This document shows positions 27,421 to 36,241 of a stretch of 64,000 nt of DNA, in pieces (position 1 is the first letter of the stretch; each line of letters begins with the position of its first letter). The stretch is taken from assembly GCF_026625785.1 (NCBI RefSeq), contig NZ_CP113063.1, positions 1,364,001-1,428,000 on the forward strand, in the 5' to 3' direction. This DNA is from Gordonia sp. SL306. Its GTDB lineage: Bacteria > Actinomycetota > Actinomycetes > Mycobacteriales > Mycobacteriaceae. Below the pieces are notes generated by a model. It had not been told where the DNA came from and did no database searches. It worked only from the letters and a program-made list of their open reading frames with translations. The position numbers and the translations under genes were made by a program.

Positions 27421-27553
27421 CGCCGAGCGTGCGCAGTTCCCCGTCGAGCGTGCGCACTCCGCCACGGGTGCGCACGCTCGGCGAGATTCTGCGCACGCTC
27501 GGCGAGATTCTGTGCCCGATCGGCGAGATTCTGTGCCCGCTCGGCGAAGGGTG
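27421..27553. repeat. Family B 21-nt repeat array right of the IS30 element
   Basis: Two direct units at 27421 and 27442, then four inverted units at 27470, 27491, 27512 and 27533. The units at 27470 and 27491 are identical over 21 nt. The array ends 1 bp before the TTGACA that opens the P450 control region. Confidence 0.87.
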
Positions 27554-27556
27554 GTT

Positions 27557-27576
27557 GACACTTTATTCACAGTGTC
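27557..27576. promoter_or_regulatory. Candidate TetR operator before the P450 gene
   Basis: Inverted repeat GACACT-N8-AGTGTC, overlapping a TTGACA -35-like hexamer at 27555-27560 and ending 13 bp before the P450 start codon. It suits a repressor of the downstream P450-TetR pair, most simply the TetR protein at 28872. No convincing -10 was found. Confidence 0.5.
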
Positions 27577-27589
27577 TCATCATCGAATC

Positions 27590-28879
27590 ATGTCAACCGA
27601 AGTGTCTGAGCGCGCGGAGTACGTCTTACGGTCGGGGCCCTCGTGGGCGGATCCGCATCCGATGTACGCAGCACTCCGGGAACGGTCGCCGGTGCACCGC
27701 GTGGCCGCCGACGCCGACAACGGCGCCGCGGGCGACTTCTGGGTCCTGACCCGCCACGCCGACGTCATGGCCGCGGCGAACGACACGTCGACCTTCTCCT
27801 CCGCACAGGGACTCACGGTCACCTATGGCGAGCTCGACGCCATCGGCATGGCCGACCATCCTCCGATGGTCATGCAGGATCCGCCGTCGCACACCGAGTT
27901 CCGCAAGCTGGTCGCGCGCGGCTTCACCCCTCGGCAGGTCATCGAGGTGGAGCCGAAGGTCCGCGAGTTCGTCACCGAGCGCCTCGACCGACTACCCACC
28001 GATGGTCCCGCCGACATCGTCGGCGAGCTCTTCAAACCACTGCCGAGCATGGTGGTCGCCCACTATCTCGGTGTGCCCGAGGAGGATTGGTCCCGCTTCG
28101 ACGGATGGACGCAGGCTATCGTCGGTGCCGCATCGGGCATCGGGGGGATGGCGGCCGCCGGCGAATCGGCGGGTGCGGCGACGATGGAGATGCTCTCGTA
28201 CTTCACCGAACTCGTCGACCACCGTAAGCGCCACCCCGCCGAGGACACGGTCTCCCAGCTCGTCGCCGCCGGCCTCGCCGACGACCCAGACGATCCCGGG
28301 GGCCTGCTCTCGATCCTGGCGTTCACCTTCACCATGGTGGCCGGCGGCAACGACACGACGACCGGCCTGCTCGGCGGCAGCGTCGCGCTGCTGCACCAAC
28401 ACCCCGATCAACGACGACGGCTCGTCGAGGATCCGGACCTGATCCCCGGGGCCATCGATGAGTTCCTCCGCCTCACCTCGCCCGCACAGGGATTGGCGCG
28501 CACCACGACCCGCGACGTCTCGTATCCGGCGCCCGACGTGCAGCGGGTCGGTCATCTGCCGCCCCAGGCGACCGACGGCGCCGTCACGATCCCCGCGGAT
28601 CGCAAGGTGCTGCTCTGCTACGGGTCGGCCAACCGCGATCCCGAGGTGTACGGGCCCGACGCCGACGTCCTCGACGTCACCCGTCGACCCCGCAACATCC
28701 TCACCTTCAGTCACGGCAACCATCACTGCCTCGGCGCCGCGGCGGCACGGATGCAGGGACGTGTCGCGCTGACCGAGCTGCTCGCCCGCCATCCCGAGTT
28801 CACGGTCGACGTCGCCGGGATCGAATGGGCCGAGGGCAATTACGTTCGACGACCAACCTTCGTGCCGTTCCATGTCTGA
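27590..28879 (+). CDS. Cytochrome P450
   Basis: 429-residue soluble bacterial P450. The heme-ligand motif is FSHGNHHCLGAAAARMQ with the axial Cys. The I-helix motif is TMVAGGNDTTTG, the K-helix ExxR is in IDEFLRLTSP, and MQDPPSHTEFRKLVARGFTP is the usual C-helix region. The N-terminus has PMYAALRERSPVHR. The CYP family and substrate cannot be assigned by eye. It needs a ferredoxin and reductase not encoded nearby. ATG 27590 starts just after a candidate operator. The TetR gene overlaps its last 8 bp, so the two form one unit. Confidence 0.92.
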   Translation: MSTEVSERAEYVLRSGPSWADPHPMYAALRERSPVHRVAADADNGAAGDFWVLTRHADVMAAANDTSTFSSAQGLTVTYGELDAIGMADHPPMVMQDPPSHTEFRKLVARGFTPRQVIEVEPKVREFVTERLDRLPTDGPADIVGELFKPLPSMVVAHYLGVPEEDWSRFDGWTQAIVGAASGIGGMAAAGESAGAATMEMLSYFTELVDHRKRHPAEDTVSQLVAAGLADDPDDPGGLLSILAFTFTMVAGGNDTTTGLLGGSVALLHQHPDQRRRLVEDPDLIPGAIDEFLRLTSPAQGLARTTTRDVSYPAPDVQRVGHLPPQATDGAVTIPADRKVLLCYGSANRDPEVYGPDADVLDVTRRPRNILTFSHGNHHCLGAAAARMQGRVALTELLARHPEFTVDVAGIEWAEGNYVRRPTFVPFHV

Positions 28880-28915
28880 CACCCCCATGTCTGGCACCCC
28901 CATGTCTGATACCCC
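28872..28915. repeat. Three 15-bp tandem repeats at the TetR start
   Basis: Near-identical 15-bp units (core ATGTCTG-CACCCC, with one base varying) start at 28872, 28887 and 28902, encoding MSDTP, MSGTP, MSDTP. Expansion or contraction keeps the frame while changing the distance between the P450 stop and the first TetR ATG. Confidence 0.85.
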
Positions 28916-29504
28916 GGCGACCGCCGACTGGCTCGCGCCGGAACGGGCCGTGCTCGCCGCACAGCGCATCCTCGACATCGCCGAGCGGATGTTCGTCGAG
29001 AAGGGGGTGTCCGCGGTGACCATGCGCGACATCGCCTCGGCCGCCGGATGCTCGCGTGCCACGTTGTACCGCTACTACCCCGGCAAGTCGGAAGTCCTTG
29101 CGGCCTATGTCGATCGGACCGCGGCCGAGCTGGGGGCAGCGGTCGGCGCAGCCACCCGGCACGAGTCCGATCCGGGTGCCCGACTGGTCGCCGCGGTGAC
29201 CACCGCCGTCGCCGGAGTGCGGTCGAACCCCGCACTGTCGGCATGGTTCGTCTCGGATGCCGCCGGCCGGTCGGCGAACCTGGCGCTGCTCTCGCCCGCG
29301 ATCGAGGAGATCGCGGTGGGGTTCCTCGGCGACATCGCGCCGAGCACCGGGCCGACCGAACAACGCGACCGCGCACGGTGGGTGGTGCGCGTCATCGTCT
29401 CGCTGTTGACGAGCCCCGGCGAGACCGCATCATACGAGCGAGAGCTGCTGCAGCGCTTCGTCGTTCCGGTCGTGACAGCCGGAGCGCGAGGTCCCGTCGA
29501 CTGA
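28872..29504 (+). CDS. TetR-family transcriptional regulator
   Basis: 210 residues. The DNA-binding domain is about residues 27-75: ILDIAERMFVEKGVSAVTMR, then DIASAAGCSRATLYRYYPGK. The C-terminal ligand domain is variable. The gene begins inside the end of the P450 gene (8-bp overlap), so it probably regulates that P450. The first 15 codons are three 15-bp tandem repeats, each beginning ATGTCTG, so three in-frame ATG codons (28872, 28887, 28902) compete as start; the domain is intact from any of them. Confidence 0.9.
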   Translation: MSDTPMSGTPMSDTPATADWLAPERAVLAAQRILDIAERMFVEKGVSAVTMRDIASAAGCSRATLYRYYPGKSEVLAAYVDRTAAELGAAVGAATRHESDPGARLVAAVTTAVAGVRSNPALSAWFVSDAAGRSANLALLSPAIEEIAVGFLGDIAPSTGPTEQRDRARWVVRVIVSLLTSPGETASYERELLQRFVVPVVTAGARGPVD

Positions 29505-29521
29505 CCCGACCGACCGAGGCG

Positions 29522-29905
29522 TCACCGGCCGCGGTACTTCCTCCGGTACTCGTCATAGAGGTCGGCGTTGCGATCCCGCTCGAGCTTGTTGACGAGATCC
29601 GGATCGAGACCGTGCTGACTCAGCCGGTGCCGCCGGTACACGCGGTTGAGCGCGATCGAGAAGAAGATGTACGGGATGATGATCGGGATCGTCATGTTCA
29701 GCCGCACCATCAGATCCGCCGGCACGAACATCATCGGGGTGATCAGCAGCAGACAGGGGATCGCCCACCGCACGACCATCCGGACCGTGGCGCCGGGACC
29801 CGCGAGATCGCGGGTGACCCAGTCGGTCATCGACGGTGGAAGTTTCGCGCCGTACGCGTAGCGCACATACTGCAGGGCCGTCGGAGTCGTGCGTTGCTCG
29901 GTCAT
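29522..29905 (-). CDS. DUF5313 family membrane protein
   Basis: 127 residues from ATG 29905. The N-terminus has LQYVRYAYGAKLPPSMTDWV and DLAGPGATVRMVVRWA, then two membrane helices (AIPCLLLITPMMFVPADLMV and TIPIIIPYIFFSIALNRVY), then RRHRLSQHGLDPDLV and a basic C-terminus. This matches the mycobacterial DUF5313 pattern, whose function is unknown. It converges on the TetR gene with 17 bp between the stops. Confidence 0.85.
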   Translation of the reverse strand: MTEQRTTPTALQYVRYAYGAKLPPSMTDWVTRDLAGPGATVRMVVRWAIPCLLLITPMMFVPADLMVRLNMTIPIIIPYIFFSIALNRVYRRHRLSQHGLDPDLVNKLERDRNADLYDEYRRKYRGR

Positions 29906-30102
29906 CCGGCACCGCCACGTCGCATCGCGCTGATACGCCGGCCCATGTCTCAGCTCCTCGCTCCTGGTACCCCGCGGCCCGAGCGTAGTCACCACGCTTC
30001 CCCTGGGGCCAGAAATCGATAGTACACGATTGAATTGATGGCGACTCACTGCGCCGACCCACTGCACAGCGGCCCGATTCGCCGACGAGCCCGGAGCTCA
30101 CC

Positions 30103-30130
30103 TACACTGCTTTCGGTAACGATTGTCATT
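30103..30130. promoter_or_regulatory. Candidate Zur/Fur-like operator before the zinc transporter operon
   Basis: The sequence TTTCGGTAACGATTGTCATT lies about 25 bp before the substrate-binding-protein start. Its core TAACGA-TTGTCA is an imperfect palindrome of the AT-rich kind bound by Zur in actinobacteria. It is the only AT-rich, symmetric patch in the 245-bp gap between DUF5313 and this operon. The match is partial. Confidence 0.45.
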
Positions 30131-30150
30131 TGCGTGAGGCGGAGAACACG

Positions 30151-31077
30151 ATGAGGCGAACACTGGCCGCGACCGCGGCCCTGCTCGGAGCCGGGGCCCT
30201 GGCCCTGACCGGGTGCTCGGGCACCGACGACGGCAACCCGTCCGGCACACCGACGGTGGTCACCTCGACAAATGTGTGGAGTTCCGTCGCTTCGGCGGTG
30301 GCAGGCGACAAGGCCACCGTCACCTCGCTCTACACCAACTCCGAGGGCGATCCGCACGAGTTCGAGCCGTCGGCAGCCGACACCGCCGAGGTCACCGACG
30401 CCGGCGTCGTCGTGCTGAACGGCGGCCACTACGACGCCTACATGGAAGATGCCGTCAAGGGTTCGGACGCGACCGCGATCAACGCCTACGACATCCTGGC
30501 CGGCGAGAGCCACGAGGGTGACGGCCACGACCACTCCGACATGAACGAGCACGTCTTCTACGACCTGGCGGTCGCCGGGCAGGTGGCGACCGAGGTCGGG
30601 GACGCACTCGCGGCCAAGGATCCCGGCAACGCCGACACATTCCGGACCAACGCGACGGCCTTCAACGAGAAGATCACCGGTCTGCGAGGACAACTGGCCG
30701 CCATCAAGGCGGCTCACGACGGGACGAAGGTCGCGCAGACCGAGCCGCTGGCGGGTTATCTGCTCGACGAGGCGGGGCTGGTCGACGCAGCGCCCGCCGG
30801 ATTCGCCCAGTCGGTCGAAGAGGGCCAATCTCCGTCGGCCGCCGACCGGGCCGCGATGGAGGATCTCCTCACCTCACGCACCGTCGGCGCGCTCGTCTAC
30901 AACACCCAGGCGGTTGATTCGGTCACCGAAAGCGTGCTGCAGACCGCCCAGAAGGCCGGGGTTCCGGTGGTCAAGTTCACCGAGACCCTGCCCGACGGCG
31001 TCACCGACTACATCACGTGGCAGTCCCGCCAGATCCAGGCGTTGAGTGCCGCACTGGGTGAGCATGCCGCACACTGA
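30151..31077 (+). CDS. Zinc (or manganese) ABC transporter substrate-binding lipoprotein, ZnuA-like
   Basis: 308 residues, exported and lipid-anchored: signal MRRTLAATAALLGAGALALTG with the lipobox Cys in LALTGCSG. Cluster A-I metal-binding family: ligand regions NSEGDPHEFEPSAAD, LNGGHYDAYM and MNEHVFYDLAVAGQV, plus a short His-rich loop (GDGHDHSD) as in zinc-type binders. The C-terminal Asp region is LPDGVTDYITW. ATG 30151 follows GGAG. First gene of an ordered binding protein-ATPase-permease operon preceded by a candidate Zur site, so zinc is the likeliest metal. Confidence 0.9.
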   Translation: MRRTLAATAALLGAGALALTGCSGTDDGNPSGTPTVVTSTNVWSSVASAVAGDKATVTSLYTNSEGDPHEFEPSAADTAEVTDAGVVVLNGGHYDAYMEDAVKGSDATAINAYDILAGESHEGDGHDHSDMNEHVFYDLAVAGQVATEVGDALAAKDPGNADTFRTNATAFNEKITGLRGQLAAIKAAHDGTKVAQTEPLAGYLLDEAGLVDAAPAGFAQSVEEGQSPSAADRAAMEDLLTSRTVGALVYNTQAVDSVTESVLQTAQKAGVPVVKFTETLPDGVTDYITWQSRQIQALSAALGEHAAH

Positions 31078-31081
31078 CATC

Positions 31082-31972
31082 ATGGCTGATCCCGACCACA
31101 GGACCGACCCGGCGGCCACGCCGACGACCGCCATCGGGCCGCACCCGGACACGGTCGCCACCTTCGAGCACGGCCGACTCGCCTTCGGCTCGCGGGTGCT
31201 CTGGGACGACCTGAATCTGCGCATCTCGCGCGGCGAGTTCATCGCGGTGCTCGGTCCGAACGGTTCCGGCAAGACCTCCTTCCTGCGCTGTCTGCTCGGC
31301 CAGTATCCCCTCGACGCCGGCCGGCTCGACGTCACCGACGCCATCGGTTACATCCCGCAGCAGCACGCCGACGACGCTGATCCGATGGCCATGCGCGGCC
31401 GCGACCTCGTCGGCTTCGGCGTGGACGGCGGCCGGTGGGGCATCGGGCTGCGTGGCCGGTCGCGTCGCAAGCGGCTCGTGGACGCCGCACTCGCCGAGGT
31501 CGGGGCGACCGCCTACGCCGACGCCCCGATGGGGCTGCTCTCCGGTGGCGAGCAACAACGTCTGCGGGTGGCCCAGTCGCTCACCGGTGACCCGACCTTG
31601 CTGTTGTGCGACGAACCACTGTCGAGCCTGGACCCGACCAATCAGCAGCTCGTCGTCGAGCTCATCGACGAACGACGACGCAACGCCGATACCGCGGTCG
31701 TGTTCGTGACCCACGAGATCAACCCGATCCTGCCCTACGTCGATCGGGTGCTGTACCTGGTCGGCGGGCATTTCCGGATCGGCACGCCCGACGAGGTGAT
31801 GACCACCGAGACGCTCTCGAACCTCTACGGCAGTGACGTCGAGGTTCTGCGGGTCAACGGACGACTGCTGGTGATCGGCGGCGAGGACGCCCACCACTGC
31901 GAGCATCGGCCCGAGCCGGCGAGCGCCGCCACCCAGCCGGACGACGACGGCGGGCGGTCCGGCCTCACATGA
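31082..31972 (+). CDS. Metal ABC transporter ATP-binding protein
   Basis: 296 residues from ATG 31082; ATG 31064 would add six and overlap the previous gene. Complete nucleotide-binding domain: Walker A LGPNGSGKTSF, Q-loop YIPQQ, signature LLSGGEQQRLRVAQ, Walker B LLLCDEPLSSLD and switch His in VFVTHE. The C-terminal tail has a His-containing segment, GEDAHHCEH, possibly a regulatory metal site. It energises the permease encoded next, which overlaps it by ATGA. Confidence 0.92.
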   Translation: MADPDHRTDPAATPTTAIGPHPDTVATFEHGRLAFGSRVLWDDLNLRISRGEFIAVLGPNGSGKTSFLRCLLGQYPLDAGRLDVTDAIGYIPQQHADDADPMAMRGRDLVGFGVDGGRWGIGLRGRSRRKRLVDAALAEVGATAYADAPMGLLSGGEQQRLRVAQSLTGDPTLLLCDEPLSSLDPTNQQLVVELIDERRRNADTAVVFVTHEINPILPYVDRVLYLVGGHFRIGTPDEVMTTETLSNLYGSDVEVLRVNGRLLVIGGEDAHHCEHRPEPASAATQPDDDGGRSGLT

Positions 31973-32844
31973 CCGTCGCAATCCCTCAGGCGGCCGCGGA
32001 GATACAGATCAGCAGACTCTGGGATTTCAGCGAGACCGCCGAACTTCTCGGGCGTGGCTTCGTCCAGCAATCGCTCATCGCGGTCGCGCTCCTCGGCCTG
32101 CTCGGCGGCATCCTCGGCCCACTCATCGTGGCCCGGCAGATGTCGTTCGCGGTCCACGGCATCAGCGAGCTGTCGGTGACCGGCGCCTCGGCCGCCCTGC
32201 TGCTCGGCATCAGCATCAACGTCGGCGGGGTGATCGGTGCGGTCGTCGTGGCCGCGGTCTTCGGCTACATGGGTAACCGCGCGCGCGAACGTGATTCGGT
32301 GATCGGCGTGGTGATGGCCTTCGGCCTCGGCCTGGGTGTGCTGTTCCTGTCGCTCTACGGCAGCGCACGAACAGGTTTCGCGATGCTGACCGGACAGGTG
32401 GTGAGCGTGGGCACCGGCGGGCTCACCGCGGTCGCGATCACCACCGTCGTGGTCGTCATCGGCATGGCGGTGATCTATCGCCCCCTGCTGTTCGCGTCAC
32501 TCGACCCGAGGGTGGCCCGCGCCCATGGCGTTCCCATCCGGACCCTGTCGGTGGTGTTCGCCGTGTTGATGGGTCTCGCGTGTGCCCAGGGCGTCCAGAT
32601 CATCGGTGCGCTGCTGGTGATGTCATTGCTGATCACTCCGGCCGCGGCCGCGGCGCGCCTCACCGCGAATCCGACGACGGTGCTCGTGCTGTCGGTGGTG
32701 TTCGCGGAGGTCGCCGCCGTGGGCGGGCTGATCCTGTCGCTGGCGCCGGGTCTACCGGTCTCGGTGTTCGTGACCACGATCTCGTTCGTGATCTACGTCG
32801 TCTGCCGGTGGGCCGGACACCGACGGCATTTCGCGACCCGCTGA
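31969..32844 (+). CDS. Metal ABC transporter permease (ZnuB-type, ABC-3 family)
   Basis: 291-residue membrane protein with about eight helices. The ABC-3 family is recognised from LGGILGPLIVARQMSFAVHG, the cytoplasmic loop SLDPRVARAHGVP that meets the ATPase, and GALLVMSLLITPAAAA. The start overlaps the ATPase stop as ATGA. It ends the zinc-transport operon; the next gene is in the opposite direction. Confidence 0.92.
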   Translation: MTVAIPQAAAEIQISRLWDFSETAELLGRGFVQQSLIAVALLGLLGGILGPLIVARQMSFAVHGISELSVTGASAALLLGISINVGGVIGAVVVAAVFGYMGNRARERDSVIGVVMAFGLGLGVLFLSLYGSARTGFAMLTGQVVSVGTGGLTAVAITTVVVVIGMAVIYRPLLFASLDPRVARAHGVPIRTLSVVFAVLMGLACAQGVQIIGALLVMSLLITPAAAAARLTANPTTVLVLSVVFAEVAAVGGLILSLAPGLPVSVFVTTISFVIYVVCRWAGHRRHFATR

Positions 32845-32859
32845 TCTCGACCGCAGGCC

Positions 32860-33384
32860 TCACTCCTCCGGGCCACCCGGATTGCATCGGGTCTCGATCA
32901 TCACCTGATCGGTCACCACGGGTCTCGACGGCTCGAGGTTCCAGCTGGGCTTGTTCGGCTCGACCAGCCGTGCGAACTGCCAATGGCAATCGAACTGGGC
33001 CCGCATCCCCGGCGTGTCGGCATCCGGCGCCTGCGTGAGGACCTCGTGCCAGGCGACATCGGCACCGCGCGGATCGTCGGTGCGCCTGCCCGACGTCGTG
33101 GGGTGCACCTGCAGGCTCGGCCCGACCGCCGTCTGCACCCACTCGACATGGTCGACGTAGGGCGGGTTGTACGTCGGTGTCGGGCTCACGGCCCCACCGG
33201 AGGCCTGCGGTGTGGTCACGGGCGGCGTCGGCGCTGCGGAGGGCACCGCAGCGGACGCCGAATCCCTCGAATCGTCGTCGGACGATGTGCATCCGGACAA
33301 GACGACTGCGACAGCCACGACAGCGGAGACGATCCCGACGATGCTGCGGATGCGGCGAGTGGGGCGAATGAGGTCGACATCCAT
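32860..33384 (-). CDS. DUF2599-domain lipoprotein
   Basis: 174 residues. Signal with membrane segment SIVGIVSAVVAVAVVLSGC, the Cys of LSGC being a lipobox. A Ser/Pro/Thr linker follows (about residues 40-75). The DUF2599 domain is VDHVEWVQTAVGPSLQV, then QFDCHWQFARL, KPSWNLEPSRP and TRCNPGG; its two cysteines may form a disulfide. The function of DUF2599 is unknown; it is common in secreted mycobacterial proteins. Its 5' end faces the GH5-like gene across 39 bp, so the two are divergent. Confidence 0.85.
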   Translation of the reverse strand: MDVDLIRPTRRIRSIVGIVSAVVAVAVVLSGCTSSDDDSRDSASAAVPSAAPTPPVTTPQASGGAVSPTPTYNPPYVDHVEWVQTAVGPSLQVHPTTSGRRTDDPRGADVAWHEVLTQAPDADTPGMRAQFDCHWQFARLVEPNKPSWNLEPSRPVVTDQVMIETRCNPGGPEE

Positions 33385-33423
33385 ACCCGAACCCTAGCGG
33401 CGACAACGCGGTAGTCTCCGGCT

Positions 33424-34548
33424 GTGGGATGGCTTCGAGCGGTTCCCCGACTGTGCGCCACCGTGCTCGTGGCGTGCGTCGTCGCGACCGGGTGTGCCCA
33501 GTCGATGTCCGACTCGCCCACCGTTTCGTCGGCGGGACACGACTTCAGCGGTCGCGTTGCCACCACCGACAACGGACTACTTCTCGACGGCCGCCCCTGG
33601 TGGCCAACCGGTTTCAACGCCTATCAACTCGGCACCGACTGGTCGGTCAACCGCGGCTGCGGGGCGCAGGTGAATCTCGACGACTACTTCGCCCGGCTCC
33701 CGCCGCACGCGTTGACCCGGATCAGCCTGTTCTCGATGTTCGTCGTGGACAAGAAATCCGGCCTGCTGAACTACGGTCCGCTCGACGCGGTGTTCGCCGC
33801 GGCGACGCGCCACCGGCAGATGGTGCTACCGGTACTGACCGGGAGTTCGGGCGCCTGCGAGGACGGCAAGTTCAAGGACCGCGGCTGGTACGCGGACGGC
33901 TGGCAGACCCGGAAAGCCCTCGGCGGGATGACTTTCGCCGACTGGCTCACCACCGCCGTGTCTCGCTGGAAGAATCAGCCGATCGTGGCGGGCTGGGAAC
34001 TCGTCGGCGAGCCCGAGGCCGGCGTCTGCACCGCGAGCGGATGCGATTGGCAGGCCCGCGAATGTCCCGACGACGGCGCCGATGTCCTACGGCGATTTTT
34101 CGACGAGGCCGGTGCGAAACTACGCGCCGTCGACCCGAAGCGCCCGGTCTTCTCCGGCTTCATCGGCGGTGATCAATGCGGACTCAAGGGCGCCGATTAC
34201 GCCCGGGTCGGCGCGTCGTCCCAGATTGACGTACTCGACTTCCACGATTACGGGGGCGGACCGACCGATTACGGCCCGGCGGGTAGCGACCTCCCGACCC
34301 GGATCCGGCAGGCCCGGACATTGCGCAAACCCATCGTGGTCAACGAGATCGGCATCAAAGCGGGTAGCTGCCTGCCGGCCTCCACCCGCGCCGACCAGTT
34401 CCGCGACAAACTCACCCAACAACGGTCGGCGGGCACCGCAGGCGGTCTGTTCTGGGCATTCGTACCGGATCCGCGACCGCGCGAATGTACCTATGACATC
34501 GGTCCCGACGATCCCGCCTGGCAGGTCGTGGCGGACACGGTCAGTTGA
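33424..34548 (+). CDS. Secreted GH5-like glycoside hydrolase (endo-mannanase/cellulase-like lipoprotein)
   Basis: 374 residues. Lipoprotein signal to LVACVVATGC. The TIM-barrel clan GH-A fold is suggested by RPWWPTGFNAYQLG near the N-terminus, acid/base Glu in VAGWELVGEPE and nucleophile Glu in PIVVNEIGIK, with the last strand FWAFVPDPR. It resembles bacterial mannan endo-1,4-beta-mannosidase or cellulase proteins; the polymer is unknown. It is convergent with the GT-C gene and overlaps it by 8 bp. Its position facing a polysaccharide synthesis cluster suggests a BcsZ-like trimming role, an inference. Confidence 0.82.
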   Translation: MGWLRAVPRLCATVLVACVVATGCAQSMSDSPTVSSAGHDFSGRVATTDNGLLLDGRPWWPTGFNAYQLGTDWSVNRGCGAQVNLDDYFARLPPHALTRISLFSMFVVDKKSGLLNYGPLDAVFAAATRHRQMVLPVLTGSSGACEDGKFKDRGWYADGWQTRKALGGMTFADWLTTAVSRWKNQPIVAGWELVGEPEAGVCTASGCDWQARECPDDGADVLRRFFDEAGAKLRAVDPKRPVFSGFIGGDQCGLKGADYARVGASSQIDVLDFHDYGGGPTDYGPAGSDLPTRIRQARTLRKPIVVNEIGIKAGSCLPASTRADQFRDKLTQQRSAGTAGGLFWAFVPDPRPRECTYDIGPDDPAWQVVADTVS

Positions 34549-36241
34549 CGGTGTCCGCGGGGTCGATCTCGGTCTCGGTCAGCTGGGCGGCAGGCGTAAC
34601 CCGATAGATTCGCCAATCCGGCAGATCTGCACCTTGATTGCGCGCCTCCAGCACGAGCACTCCGATGCCCGCGCCGTTCTCATAGAGCGTCGGATACCGG
34701 ATGTTCAGGGCGTCCGATGCCCCGCGCCCAGTGGGCGGCACCGACAACATCAGCGCAACCCCATGTGCGACAGGATCGTTGAGGATGGCGGAGAAGTCCT
34801 GATCGGACGGGATCACGAACTGTTTGGGACGTTCGGACTGCGCGATGACGGCGAAGCCATAGACGGTGTCGCAGAGCACACTGCCATCGGGAAGATGGAG
34901 CCGATCGAGGTATTGGGCAAGTGCGCGCTCGGTGGAGAAGGAGCGCACGCTGCGCTGGGCGTCGAGAGCCTTCTGGTCCACCGCATCCGGATTCGGCGCC
35001 ACCACCTGCGTCAGAGCGTATTCCTGGGGTGCGTACTTCTTCGAGGTCATCCCCCACGCGGTCACCGGTACCGCCACCACCATCGTGACGACTGCCGCCG
35101 CACCGAGCAGGAAATGCCCTCTGGTCCGGGCCGCGACCAGGTCCGGCAGTCGCGCGTAGGTCCCCAGTCTGCGGGCCGGAGTCGCTCGGCGCGCCGGAAC
35201 CGCGATGAAAGCGACGATCGTCGCCAAGAGGATCACAGTGATGTAGAAGCGTAGGAAGCCGAACGTGGAGCCCCGTACGTAGCTGAAGATCTGGAAGAAG
35301 AGCACGGAACCGATCAGCGGAAGTGGCGCGAGCACGGGACCCATTCGTCCCCACCGGCGTCTCACGTTCAAGACGATCGTGAGTAGCAGAGGGAACAGCG
35401 GCGCCAGGATGAGGACCTCCACGATCGAGAAACTCAGCGCCTGGAACGGCCCTCCCGTGCCGCCGCCGCCGGACTGCTCCAGGATGGCCGTGTTGCCGTA
35501 TTGCGAGCTCAGCTGCGCGAAGAGGTCACCGGTGATCAGCCAACTCGTGATGGCCCACACCACGAAGGCGACCGCGCTCGGGAGGGCAACGAGTCCCATG
35601 TCGAGGATCGCCCGGGAGAGCCGATTGTCCCGATCGGCACGTCGATAGGTGACGATGAAGACCACGATGCCCGCTGCCAGCGCCGCCGCGGCACCGTCGT
35701 ACCGGGTCAGGTAGGCGAAGCCGAGAGCCATGCCGGCGGTGACGAGTTCGTGGACGTCGTCGGTGTCGATCCACCGCATGCCGCGTCGGCCGGCCCACGC
35801 GAGGAAGAACAGGTACGGGGCCTCACTCATGCCGTTCGCCGCGTAGAACACGATCATCGGATTGGCCGCGTAGCAGATGGTCACCGGGATCACGATCCGC
35901 TTCGAGACGCCACGATCACGCGCGATCCCCGACAACTGGATCACCGAGCCGGCCATGAACCCCGACGACATGATCGCCGCGGAGATCGCCGACGTGGTCA
36001 TACCGGGGAAGATCGGCGTCAAAGCGGTCAACGGCAACTGCACGAGCGCCGTCAGCGGAGTGAAGATGAAGCCGATCGCCGAGACGTGCGGGTTCCGGCT
36101 GAACAACACGCTCTGCGCCGCCTGCACGCGTGAGAGCGAGTCGCCTGCATAGAGCCGAACGTCGGTGGCCAGATAGAGACCCACCACGAGATAGACGACC
36201 CACACGATCGCGAACAACGCGATGATCTGCCTGCGACTCAT
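34541..36241 (-). CDS. GT-C-like polytopic membrane glycosyltransferase
   Basis: 566 residues with about 11 membrane helices and a soluble C-terminal domain of about 150 residues. After the first helix comes the extracytoplasmic acidic loop LYAGDSLSRVQAA, as in GT-C enzymes that use polyprenyl-linked sugars; TRYDGAAAALAA is another family-like block. No specific family can be fixed. The start codon overlaps the GT2 stop as ATGA, making it the fourth gene of the coupled cluster at 34.5-41.3 kb. Role inferred: adding side sugars or modifying the polymer outside the membrane. Confidence 0.75.
   Translation of the reverse strand: MSRRQIIALFAIVWVVYLVVGLYLATDVRLYAGDSLSRVQAAQSVLFSRNPHVSAIGFIFTPLTALVQLPLTALTPIFPGMTTSAISAAIMSSGFMAGSVIQLSGIARDRGVSKRIVIPVTICYAANPMIVFYAANGMSEAPYLFFLAWAGRRGMRWIDTDDVHELVTAGMALGFAYLTRYDGAAAALAAGIVVFIVTYRRADRDNRLSRAILDMGLVALPSAVAFVVWAITSWLITGDLFAQLSSQYGNTAILEQSGGGGTGGPFQALSFSIVEVLILAPLFPLLLTIVLNVRRRWGRMGPVLAPLPLIGSVLFFQIFSYVRGSTFGFLRFYITVILLATIVAFIAVPARRATPARRLGTYARLPDLVAARTRGHFLLGAAAVVTMVVAVPVTAWGMTSKKYAPQEYALTQVVAPNPDAVDQKALDAQRSVRSFSTERALAQYLDRLHLPDGSVLCDTVYGFAVIAQSERPKQFVIPSDQDFSAILNDPVAHGVALMLSVPPTGRGASDALNIRYPTLYENGAGIGVLVLEARNQGADLPDWRIYRVTPAAQLTETEIDPADTVN

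Noticed and set aside
27421..27553. CRISPR array
   Set aside because: The 21-nt units are contiguous with no unique spacers, change orientation in mid-array and have no cas genes nearby.
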